A stretch of 56,465 bases of DNA from an uncultured Chloroflexota bacterium (GTDB lineage: Bacteria > Chloroflexota > Dehalococcoidia > CAUJGQ01). The translations under genes were made by a program, and so were the position numbers. Of this stretch, positions 24,983 through 31,354 are shown one piece after another (within the stretch, counting starts at the first letter, position 1; each line of letters begins with the position of its first letter). The notes beneath the pieces were generated by a model that was not told the origin of the DNA, ran no database searches, and worked only from the letters and a program-made list of their open reading frames with translations. The stretch spans positions 1-56,465 of the forward strand of contig CALFMN010000058.1 of NCBI GenBank assembly GCA_937879875.1, read 5' to 3'.

Positions 24983-26134
24983 CTAACTCGACCGCTTGAA
25001 CAGCGCCCCGAGCCGGGCCACGGCGTCGGCGTGGAGCGCCGGCAGCACATGGCTGTAGCGGTCCAGCGTCATCACGACGCTGCTATGTCCAAGCAGTTCC
25101 TGTACGACGCGCGAGGGCACGCCGTCGGCCAGGAGCAGCGTCGCGACACCGTGGCGCAAATCGTGCGGGCGGACGTGGGGCAGCTCGGCAGCGTTGAGCA
25201 AGCGCACCCACGCGTTCCGCACCGTGCTCTGTTGCAGCGGCCCGCCGGCCTCGGTGCGGAACACCAGATCAGAATCCGGCCACACATCTGCGGCCCGCAG
25301 TTGCTCGGCTGCCTGGTGCGCCCGCTGGGCGCGGAGCGCGATCACGGCGTCTTCGGTCAGCAACACCGGCCGGGCGCTGCGTCGGTTCTTCAGCTCGACC
25401 AGTTCGAACTGCTTCGTGGTGCGGCCGTACTGGAGTTGCACCCGCAGGGTAAGCTGCCGGCCATCAAGATCGAGATCATGCCAACGCACGCCCAACGCTT
25501 CGCCGAGGCGCAGCCCGGTCGAGGCGATCAGCATCCACAGCGTAACCAGCCGCTCGCCGCGCGCCTCAGCCACGTCGAAGAGATGCCGCACCTGCCCCGC
25601 GGTCAGCGTCGGCCGCTCGACGCGCTCGACGCGCGGCAGATCGACATCTTCCGCGACGTTGGTGGGAACGAGCTTCCAGCGCTTCGCCTGCTTGAGCGCT
25701 CGGTGCAGAATGGCGTGCGCGAGGCGTACCGTCGCCGGGGCGGCGCCGGCATCGAGCATCGCCGCGTAGGCCTTCTGCACGTGCGCCGGTCGCAAGGCCG
25801 TAAGCTTCGTCCCGCCGATCTGGTGCGACAGCTTCTCTGCATAGAACACGTACGTCTCGTAGGTTCGGGGCTTAGCACTGTGCTTCACCACGTCATCGAG
25901 CCAGCGCGTTACGTAGTCGCGCACCGTAACCTTCTCATCGATTGGCACGAGGCCCAGGGCCAGCCGCTCGCGGACATCAATCGCCTTCTTCTGGACCGTG
26001 CGCTTCGAGGCGCCACGCAGATACACGCGCTTCACGGTGCCGTCCGACTGATGCACGGTGAGGGCGCCGCGCCATTGGCCGTCGGCGGTCTGATAGAAGC
26101 TGCCCTCGTTGTGGCCTCGTTTCGGTCGGTCCAT
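24983..26134 (-). CDS. int: Tyrosine recombinase/site-specific integrase
   Basis: A 383-residue phage-type integrase. It has an N-terminal AP2-like arm domain (GSFYQTADGQWRGAL; VYLRGASKRTVQKKA), a core-binding SAM-like domain (TVRDYVTRWLDDVVKHSAKP) and a catalytic domain with STGLRLGEALGVRW (Arg I), RPHDLRHGVATLLL (H-x-x-R), LLGHSSVVMTLDRYSHV (H/W and nucleophile Tyr). All catalytic residues R-K-H-R-H-Y appear present. ATG 26134 (MDRPKRGHNEGSFY) fits family starts. It is encoded next to attL and transcribed toward it, as usual for site-specific elements. It catalyses insertion into the rnhC 3' end. Confidence 0.92.
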   Translation of the reverse strand: MDRPKRGHNEGSFYQTADGQWRGALTVHQSDGTVKRVYLRGASKRTVQKKAIDVRERLALGLVPIDEKVTVRDYVTRWLDDVVKHSAKPRTYETYVFYAEKLSHQIGGTKLTALRPAHVQKAYAAMLDAGAAPATVRLAHAILHRALKQAKRWKLVPTNVAEDVDLPRVERVERPTLTAGQVRHLFDVAEARGERLVTLWMLIASTGLRLGEALGVRWHDLDLDGRQLTLRVQLQYGRTTKQFELVELKNRRSARPVLLTEDAVIALRAQRAHQAAEQLRAADVWPDSDLVFRTEAGGPLQQSTVRNAWVRLLNAAELPHVRPHDLRHGVATLLLADGVPSRVVQELLGHSSVVMTLDRYSHVLPALHADAVARLGALFKRSS

Positions 26135-26298
26135 GACACGGCCTCCAGAATGAATCCGTGCTTTAGATTGAGGAAGGGAATCCTGCGTCAGCAGCGTCCG
26201 CTGCGGCGTCTCAATTGGTCCCGGCCGCCTGCGCGAAGCGAAGCCGTCCACGGCGCGCGCACGCCGTGGCACGCACTATGGGGCCTCAGGCGCGGCCG

Positions 26299-27084
26299 CT
26301 ACTGCGTGCCGGGCAGCGGCAGCGCCTTCAGAATCGCCGTCGCTTGGTCCAACAGCGCAAATGAATCCTTTATCCGCTGGTTTGACTGGCTGATCAGGCT
26401 AAGGTTCAGCGTGTTCAGTCCCTGACTGTCGAGTGATACCGCGTCGACGTTGGCGGCCGAATATGCCTTGATAATCGAGAGGTAGTCAGCCGCGGACGTG
26501 TCACACAATGTGCCCTGAATCAAGGCATCCTGGACGCGCAGCAGGGAAAGCGCATCGCTCACCTGCTTTTGCGCAATTGAGAGGCTTCCGCCGGCCGCGA
26601 AAGCCTGCCCTGCAGGCAAAACCTGATTCTGCACGAGGTTGATTTCGGCCTTCACTGACGGGTCGAGCTTGAGCGAACACGCATCCACTGCCGCAGCTCT
26701 CAATGCGGCTGCGCTGGGTGTTGGCGTTTGCACCTTCCCGCCGTCGGCGATCGCATCATCGAGACTGTCGTAGCAGCGCATTGCCGGGAACACTCTATAG
26801 GCACCGCCATCGTTCGGGATCGAGATCAGCCCTGTCGCCGAGTACTTCACCGGGTAGCCATCAGGGCAATTGCCACCCGCGGCATCAACGAAGAGCGGCA
26901 TAGGCGTCGGGCTGGGTGGCGGCGAGGCCTGCGGCGTTTCCGCCGCCGTGGCCGCAGCCGCGACCGGGCTACCTGCGGCCGTCGGCTGCGGTGCCGAAGG
27001 TGACTTCGCGTTGTTCCTGGCCGACGAGCTGCACGCGACTGTGAGCAGGCCAGACAAAAGGAGTGCAGCGGGGTACAGACGCAT
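26299..27084 (-). CDS. Lipoprotein with a sunset-type cysteine motif
   Basis: A 261-residue lipoprotein. The signal MRLYPAALLLSGLLTVAC has a lipobox ending in VAC, then a Ser/Pro/Ala-rich linker (~20-75). A short domain follows: GNCPDGYPVKYSATG...YRVFPAMRCYDSLDDAIADG, resembling the 'sunset' CP..(H/Y)PVK...Y....CF.s..dA...G module of secreted proteins. The rest is helical (SNQRIKDSFALLDQATAIL). ATG 27084 has GAGGAG upstream. Probably surface-exposed cargo or superinfection-related; the function is not known. It lies in the leftward operon between two small hypotheticals and the integrase. Confidence 0.7.
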   Translation of the reverse strand: MRLYPAALLLSGLLTVACSSSARNNAKSPSAPQPTAAGSPVAAAATAAETPQASPPPSPTPMPLFVDAAGGNCPDGYPVKYSATGLISIPNDGGAYRVFPAMRCYDSLDDAIADGGKVQTPTPSAAALRAAAVDACSLKLDPSVKAEINLVQNQVLPAGQAFAAGGSLSIAQKQVSDALSLLRVQDALIQGTLCDTSAADYLSIIKAYSAANVDAVSLDSQGLNTLNLSLISQSNQRIKDSFALLDQATAILKALPLPGTQ

Positions 27085-27103
27085 GGCGGGTGCTCCTCTA
27101 GAG

Positions 27104-27298
27104 CTACGTCTCTCGCCGTGCCCAACCGCGCAGATTCCAACGCTGCCGCAGTTGCGGGTGATCCTCAAGGATCTGCCGGGCATTCCGGCTCCGGCGCTGG
27201 AAGTCGGCAGTGTCCTGTCGTGCGGCGAGCTGCTGGCGCAGCGCATCGCGCAACTGCGCGGCCGGTGGGGCATCATCGGCGGGCGGGTCGCTGGTCAT
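27104..27298 (-). CDS. Small hypothetical protein, paralogue A
   Basis: A 64-residue charged helical protein: LRDALRQQLAARQDTADFQR, then ARQILEDHPQLRQRWN. The same layout (LRDALRAQLA...RAHPDHRQQWA) is found in the next gene upstream, so the two are tandem paralogues. The ATG has GGGAG 5 bases upstream. Function unknown. Confidence 0.55.
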   Translation of the reverse strand: MTSDPPADDAPPAAQLRDALRQQLAARQDTADFQRRSRNARQILEDHPQLRQRWNLRGWARRET

Positions 27299-27329
27299 CA
27301 CGTCTCCCGTGTCGCCACGGCTGTTGCTG

Positions 27330-27545
27330 TCAGCCGTGGCGACGTTCGTCTTCGCGCCCTCGCTGCGGCAGATTCGTGCGTGCCCATTGCTGCCGGTGGT
27401 CTGGATGCGCCCGAAGCCAGGCGCTGACGCGGCGGCTCCGATACCGGGAGTCAGCAGACTGCTGAGGCCCGGCAAGCTGGGCGCGGAGGGCGTCGCGCAG
27501 CGGCGTGGCGGGGTATGGCTGGTCGTCGGCCTGGTCCGTGGGCAT
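27330..27545 (-). CDS. Small hypothetical protein, paralogue B
   Basis: A 71-residue protein similar to the one at 27104-27298 across LRDALR.QLA..Q..AD...RSR.....L..HP..RQ.W. The ATG is preceded by GGGAGG. Rich in Arg/Gln; possibly a small DNA- or RNA-associated protein of the element. Function unknown. Confidence 0.5.
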   Translation of the reverse strand: MPTDQADDQPYPATPLRDALRAQLAGPQQSADSRYRSRRVSAWLRAHPDHRQQWARTNLPQRGREDERRHG

Positions 27546-27590
27546 CGTGCCTCCCGTGCAGCGCAGACGGTGCGCTCGGTAATCGTTCCA

Positions 27591-27929
27591 TCAGTTCGCC
27601 AGCTGTGTGAGTTCGTCCTCAATGCGCCGCTGCAGCGCCGCCGTCATGAGGAGCGCCGCATCGGCTTGCTCGATCGCCGGGTTGTCGGCGTGCAGGAGCG
27701 CACGCCCTGCCTGCAGGTGCTCGATGCCAACAAGCGCGTAGTGCTGCGCGATTTCCAGCGCGAGCCGTCTTGGGGACGTATGGCCAAGGCCAAGACGCGC
27801 TTGCTCAACTTCCAGTTGCTGCATCGATAGCTCAATCGACGCTTCTGAAAATCGTCGCGCCTTTGCGATCGCTTCGGCCGCGTGCTCCATATGCGCGCGG
27901 AACTCGGGGGCGTCGGGTGCGGCGCTCAT
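27591..27929 (-). CDS. Helical hypothetical protein
   Basis: A 112-residue, almost entirely helical protein (EFRAHMEHAAEAIAKARRFSEASIELSMQQLEVEQARLGL; AADAALLMTAALQRRIEDELTQLA) with coiled-coil potential. Its ATG overlaps the stop of the upstream HTH gene by 4 bp, so translation is coupled. Not recognised; probably a regulatory partner. Confidence 0.6.
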   Translation of the reverse strand: MSAAPDAPEFRAHMEHAAEAIAKARRFSEASIELSMQQLEVEQARLGLGHTSPRRLALEIAQHYALVGIEHLQAGRALLHADNPAIEQADAALLMTAALQRRIEDELTQLAN

Positions 27930-28135
27930 CGTGTCTCCTGTGCTACAGACACGCCGGTGGGCAGATCAGCAATGAACTGCTGCACCTCAGACGCCGGTAC
28001 GCGCCAGCCGAGTTTGTCCGCCGGCAGGCGCTTTCCGCGGAGCTTCCCAGCGCGGAGCCAGCGCTGCACCGTGACGGTGCTCACCTTCAGTTGCTCCGAG
28101 ACCTCTCGCACGGTGAGCAGCTGGTCATCTGCCAT
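27926..28135 (-). CDS. Excisionase-family/MerR-like HTH DNA-binding protein
   Basis: A 69-residue winged-helix protein: LLTVREVSEQLKVSTVTVQR, WLRAGKLRGKRLPADKLGWRVPASEVQQFI. This is the helix_turn_helix_17/excisionase pattern, and could act as Xis or as an immunity-type regulator. The ATG has GAGGAGG 7 bases upstream. It is the first gene of the leftward operon ending in the integrase, divergent from the SWIM-protein operon across a shared promoter region. Confidence 0.8.
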   Translation of the reverse strand: MADDQLLTVREVSEQLKVSTVTVQRWLRAGKLRGKRLPADKLGWRVPASEVQQFIADLPTGVSVAQETR

Positions 28136-28319
28136 GCCGTACCTCCTCTACTCATGATAGCAGTTACCTGTACAGGAATGGACGCCTTAGCGCTAGTAAG
28201 TTTCTCGAAGTGCACTGGCAACTGTTGACTTAAGTACCGAGAAGGGCTACGATAGACATGTAAGAAAGCAGCCGCCCCGGAGTCGGAAGCTCCGAGACGG
28301 CCAATGAGGAGAAGGTGCA
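28136..28319. promoter_or_regulatory. Divergent promoter/operator region
   Basis: On the plus strand, TTGACT (28225-28230) and TACGAT (28248-28253) are separated by 17 bases, a near-consensus promoter for the gene at 28320. The perfect 10-bp palindrome CCTGTACAGG (28168-28177) lies upstream of the leftward HTH gene, whose -10 may be TATCAT (complement of 28155-28160). The layout suggests a regulatory switch. Confidence 0.6.
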
Positions 28320-28637
28320 ATGTCCACCAACGCCCCGATCAAGTCTAGCAAAGCCCGTGACCCCTCCACCGTCGAACTCGGCTATCGCAGCCCGACCGAG
28401 TACGGCGCCCTCAGCAGCGACGGCGCGACCGTCTACGCTGTCCGCTTCATCGCCGGCGCATGGACCTGCACCTGCACGGGGTACGCGGCACGTCAGACGT
28501 GCTGCCACACGCTCGCCGCGGCGCTGCCCCGCTGCTCCTTCTGCGACCGCACCGCGGACGTGCACCTGTACCGCAACCCGTACGAAGCCGCGCCGATCGT
28601 GCTGTGCGGCGCGTGCGTGGGGGAGGCGGCGCGATGA
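28320..28637 (+). CDS. SWIM-type zinc finger protein
   Basis: A 105-residue protein. WTCTCTGYAARQTCCHTLAA fits the SWIM signature CxCx(n)CxH (Cys50, Cys52, Cys61, His63), a DNA- or protein-binding zinc finger. A second zinc ribbon follows (RCSFC at 72-75 and LCGAC near 97). It is small enough to be a regulatory or recombination accessory protein. The stop overlaps the next ATG by 4 bp. Transcription starts from the strong promoter at 28225. Gene start: ATG 28320, with GAGAAGG upstream. Confidence 0.7.
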   Translation: MSTNAPIKSSKARDPSTVELGYRSPTEYGALSSDGATVYAVRFIAGAWTCTCTGYAARQTCCHTLAAALPRCSFCDRTADVHLYRNPYEAAPIVLCGACVGEAAR

Positions 28638-29090
28638 CCACGAGCTGCTCCCCCGCGCTGTGCGCCGTGGTCACGCGCACGAACGGCACCGGCGTTCCGG
28701 TCGCAGGCCGCGACGGCTGGCTGAACCGCTCGAAGTTCGCCAGCCTCGCCATGCCCGCCGTCGGGCAGCGCGTGCGCATCGGGCTCGACAAGCGCGGCTT
28801 CGTGCGCACGGTCGAACCGGACACCGCGCCAGACGCGCCACAATCGACGCCAGCGCCCGGCAGTGCCCCGGACACCCTCACAGCCCGTGCGGATTGCCGC
28901 CCTTGCTGCCGCCACGGCCATCGTGGCGCGTCAACCGGGCCAGACGACACGTGCGCACGTGCTGGCCGCGGCCGAGCGGCTGGAAGGCTGGCTGCGCGTG
29001 CGGGAACGCCGGCGGCAGAGCTGGGACATCCTGAAAAGTCCTACCGTGACGCCCACGCGCGCGGGATGGGAAAGGCCGCCGGACTGTTAA
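28634..29090 (+). CDS. Hypothetical protein, probably frameshifted
   Basis: The first frame gives MTTSCSPALCAVVTRTNGTG, WLNRSKFASLAMPAVGQRVRIGLDKRGFVRTVEP and then a low-complexity Pro/Ala stretch. Protein-like sequence resumes in another frame from about 28863: VRIAALAAATAIVARQPGQ, TTRAHVLAAAERLEGWLRVRER. In similar element proteins the R-x-GLDKRGF..(T/S)(V/I) and RA.VL..AER.E.W parts are, to my recollection, one chain. A one-base change near 28830-28865 could explain the split; two overlapping genes are the alternative. Function unknown. Confidence 0.45.
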
Positions 29091-29236
29091 CCACGGTTAA
29101 CAGCAATACAGTGCCATGTGCCGCCCACGGGCGCGGGGCTGGGAACGTCATTTTCACCCGCATTTATTGCGTCTGCCTCCGTGACGCCCACGATCGCGGG
29201 GCTGGGGAGAAGCTTCGGACAGATCTGTCCGAAGCT
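29046..29236. repeat. Three direct repeats and a 26-bp perfect palindrome
   Basis: GTGACGCCCACGCGCGCGGG-like units begin at 29046, 29118 and 29181. The palindrome at 29211-29236 has the core GGACAGATCTGTCC, which is also at 29742-29769. It lies where the rightward and leftward transcripts converge and could be a terminator or a protein-binding site. Confidence 0.55.
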
Positions 29237-29387
29237 TTGGCTTCGGGTGCGCCACTCCGTAGCGGCTGCCCGCTTCCCGCTGCGCCGCTCTGCCCGTCGT
29301 TTCCCCAAGCTGCCGTTTGACCGCGACGCCCACCGCGGCCCGCTGGCTCGGCGTCAGGTGCCGGCGGGCGTCGGAGTTCCGCCTCAC
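29154..29387 (-). CDS. Small basic protein, paralogue of 29647-29931
   Basis: A 77-residue protein starting at GTG 29387, which overlaps the previous stop as GTGA. It contains LTPSQRAAVGVAVKRQLGET, TGRAAQRE and RTDLSEASPQPRD. The gene at 29647-29931 has the matching TPSQRAAAGVAVKRQ...TGKTAQR...TDLSQVS. The TPSQRAA helix recalls the ParB-like/phage 'LT.SQRAA' module, but the C-terminal HTH that normally follows is missing. Possibly a small DNA-binding protein. Confidence 0.45.
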   Translation of the reverse strand: MRRNSDARRHLTPSQRAAVGVAVKRQLGETTGRAAQREAGSRYGVAHPKPKLRTDLSEASPQPRDRGRHGGRRNKCG

Positions 29388-29650
29388 GCAGGGACGCGCG
29401 CCGCTTCGCCAGCAGCTCGCTGGCCGTGCCCCTGCAACGCCGCGGCGGTGATCGTGTGCAGCGCCGGGCAGCAGTCCGCACAGGCGCACGGCCACGGCTC
29501 CGTGCCGGCCAGCAGCGCATCCACCACGGCCAGCGGGATGCGCTCGCCCGTGTGCCGCCCACCACAGGTGGCACAGTCCCCCGCGTGGCCCGCGCGCCCT
29601 TCCAGCGCGGCCAGCCGCCGCAGGAGCGCGCCGTGCCGCCCGTTCGTCAT
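29384..29650 (-). CDS. Small zinc-ribbon-like protein
   Basis: An 88-residue protein: MTNGRHGALLRRLAALEGR, then CATCGGRHTGERIPLAVVDALL and CACADCCPAL. The paired CxxC and CxCxxCC groups suggest a zinc-binding fold. It overlaps its neighbours by 4 bp at both ends (ATGA upstream, GTGA downstream). Function unknown. Confidence 0.55.
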   Translation of the reverse strand: MTNGRHGALLRRLAALEGRAGHAGDCATCGGRHTGERIPLAVVDALLAGTEPWPCACADCCPALHTITAAALQGHGQRAAGEAARVPA

Positions 29651-29931
29651 GCGCCCGCCTCGCTCACTCGCCGGCGCTCCCCGTCCCAGACCAGCAGCAG
29701 CGCGCCGGCCTGGTACGCCGATGTGCGTTCGTCCTCGGGAGACACTTGGGACAGATCTGTCCCAAGTGTTCGGGCTGGTTTGCCGGGCGCCGTGCCGCCA
29801 TGATCGCGCTGCGCCGTTTTGCCCGTCGTGGCGCTGATCTGGCGCTTGACCGCCACGCCCGCCGCCGCACGCTGGCTCGGCGTCCGGGCCGCCGCGAGCT
29901 TCGCCAGCCGCCGGGCAAGCTGCCGGGTCAC
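29647..29931 (-). CDS. Small basic protein with TPSQRAA helix
   Basis: A 94-residue protein: MTRQLARRLAKLAAARTPSQ, RAAAGVAVKRQ, a variable middle, then TDLSQVSPEDERTSAYQAG and LLLVWDGERR. It has a paralogue at 29154-29387. The coding DNA for GTDLSQ is the palindrome at 29742-29769. It overlaps both neighbouring genes by 4 bp, forming a tightly coupled chain. Not recognised. Confidence 0.5.
   Translation of the reverse strand: MTRQLARRLAKLAAARTPSQRAAAGVAVKRQISATTGKTAQRDHGGTAPGKPARTLGTDLSQVSPEDERTSAYQAGALLLVWDGERRRVSEAGA
29742..29769. promoter_or_regulatory. 28-bp perfect palindrome sharing core with 29211-29236
   Basis: A perfect inverted repeat around GGACAGATCTGTCC, flanked by ACACTTG and CAAGTGT. 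It lies inside the gene at 29647-29931. Two sites with one core and different arms suggest a dimeric protein's binding site. No assignment is possible. Confidence 0.5.
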
Positions 29932-30326
29932 CAGCGCCCGCTCCGTGCAGGCGGCGGCTCGGCAAGCCGTTGCTCAAGCTCCGTCAACCGCGCCTCCAGC
30001 TCGGCAGACTGGCCGAGTTCGTGCGCGAGCTTGCACAGGTCCAGCAGCCGGCTGCAGAGCGCCGACAATGCCCCCGCCTGTTGCGGCGACAGTGTGCCGG
30101 CCTCCACGTCGCCCAGCCAGCCGCTCAGCCGCCCCACCAGCTCGCGCAGCTCCGGCGGCAGGCGGCGCGCCATCCGCGCCGCCGTGCTCGTCCCCCTGCC
30201 GCCCTTCTGGCGGGCCGCGGCGGCGCCGGCGTCATGGGCGAAGCAGCGGCGCTGGGCCGAACTGGCGAGCGCTGGCGCCGTGCAGGGCTGCCCGTTGCGC
30301 TTCAGTGCCTGGCACGTCTCAGCCAT
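29928..30326 (-). CDS. Small protein with DUF5763-like N-terminal cysteines and coiled coil
   Basis: A 132-residue protein. The N-terminus MAETCQALKRNGQPCTAPAL, then RRCFAHD, has the C-x-A-x-x-x-x-G-x-x-C...C-F-A-H pattern of a short zinc motif common in phage and integrated elements. A helical C-terminus follows (LSALCSRLLDLCKLAHELGQ, LEARLTELEQRL). Possibly a terminase-small-subunit-like or regulatory DNA-binding protein; not certain. Start ATG 30326. Confidence 0.6.
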   Translation of the reverse strand: MAETCQALKRNGQPCTAPALASSAQRRCFAHDAGAAAARQKGGRGTSTAARMARRLPPELRELVGRLSGWLGDVEAGTLSPQQAGALSALCSRLLDLCKLAHELGQSAELEARLTELEQRLAEPPPARSGRW

Positions 30327-30364
30327 CGCGTACCATTCCTTCGCTTCGGGAGCCCCGTGACGCC

Positions 30365-30979
30365 TCAGCCCAGCGGCCCCGGCGCCCGCTTGTCCGCCGG
30401 CGGCGCCGGAACTGCGGCCGGCGCCGCCGCGCAGCGCTGCCAGACGCCGCACGGCCGGCACACCGTCCAGATCGCCGTACCCGATGGCGCCCCCCATTCC
30501 GCGCGGACACCCAGGGCGCCGTGGCAGTTGCCGCAGCGCAGTTCCGTGGCGCTGTGCGGCGGCGCTTCCGGCGGCGGTGGGGCGAGTTGCGCGGCGACCT
30601 GCAACGGCTCGATCCAGCGCACGGCGGCGTCGGTCGCTTCCTCAAGCAGGGCCAACTCGGCTTTGCGCGCCGGCGTGGGCTCCGCGCGTTGGAGCCGCTC
30701 AAGCCGCCGCCGCCGCCGAGCCAGGCCGCTGTCGCGGATCGCCCGGCGGCACGGCGAGCAGAGGACCGCGCGGAAGAAGGGCGCCAGCAACGGCGCATCG
30801 GTGCGCTGGCAGCGACTGCAGCGCCAGCCGTCACGCAGCAGCCGGTCGATCGCTGGCCCCTGGCGGGCCAGCAGGGCGCGCCGCGGTTGCTCGCGCGACA
30901 GGGGGATCGTCACGACCGTCGCGCGCGGCGTGGGGTCCGGGTTCACAACGGTGAACGGCCGCTGCGCTGGTCTTGGCAT
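30365..30979 (-). CDS. Hypothetical protein with two zinc knuckles
   Basis: A 204-residue protein. CSRCQRTDAPLLAPFFRAVLCSPC is the first CxxC pair and CGNCHGALGV...WTVCRPCG the second, consistent with two zinc ribbons. A Pro-rich stretch (QLAPPPPEAPP) separates them. ATG 30979 has AGGAGGAG upstream. Probably nucleic-acid binding; not recognised. Confidence 0.6.
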   Translation of the reverse strand: MPRPAQRPFTVVNPDPTPRATVVTIPLSREQPRRALLARQGPAIDRLLRDGWRCSRCQRTDAPLLAPFFRAVLCSPCRRAIRDSGLARRRRRLERLQRAEPTPARKAELALLEEATDAAVRWIEPLQVAAQLAPPPPEAPPHSATELRCGNCHGALGVRAEWGAPSGTAIWTVCRPCGVWQRCAAAPAAVPAPPADKRAPGPLG

Positions 30980-31058
30980 CGAAACTCCTCCTGCTGGTTG
31001 CACAGCCGGACGGCATGGTGAACGACGCCAGGAGTCGCCCACATGGACAGTCTACCTG

Positions 31059-31349
31059 CTACCTGCTCACGCGCGGCACGTGCGGGCAGCCACGCCGCCC
31101 TTTCAGCGCGTCGGCCAGCAGCTTCGGCAGATGCGAAAGGGGCGGCCACCAGAGGCGCTCGGAACGGCTCTGCTCGAACGCCTGATCACAGCGAGCGTGC
31201 ACGACGAACAGCTCGTGCGGAGTCGCGCTCAGCGGGCCGGCGTACAGGCACGTGCCGTCGCCGGGTTCATCAATTGGCTGCTCGCACCAGTCGCAGCGAA
31301 ACACGGCGGTCAGGCGGCCGCGGGGGGAAAGGGTCATGTCGATGTGCAT
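31059..31349 (-). CDS. Hypothetical zinc-finger-like protein
   Basis: A 96-residue protein: MHIDMTLSPRGRLTAVFRCD, WCEQPIDEPGDGTCLYAG, then ELFVVHARCDQAF. CDWC and HxxC could bind one zinc. It starts 5 bases after the polymerase stop and is thus cotranscribed with it. Function unknown. Confidence 0.55.
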   Translation of the reverse strand: MHIDMTLSPRGRLTAVFRCDWCEQPIDEPGDGTCLYAGPLSATPHELFVVHARCDQAFEQSRSERLWWPPLSHLPKLLADALKGRRGCPHVPRVSR

Positions 31350-31354
31350 CGTCC

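Noticed and set aside
29046..29210. Possible CRISPR-like array
   Set aside because: Only three imperfect units with unequal spacing and no cas genes.
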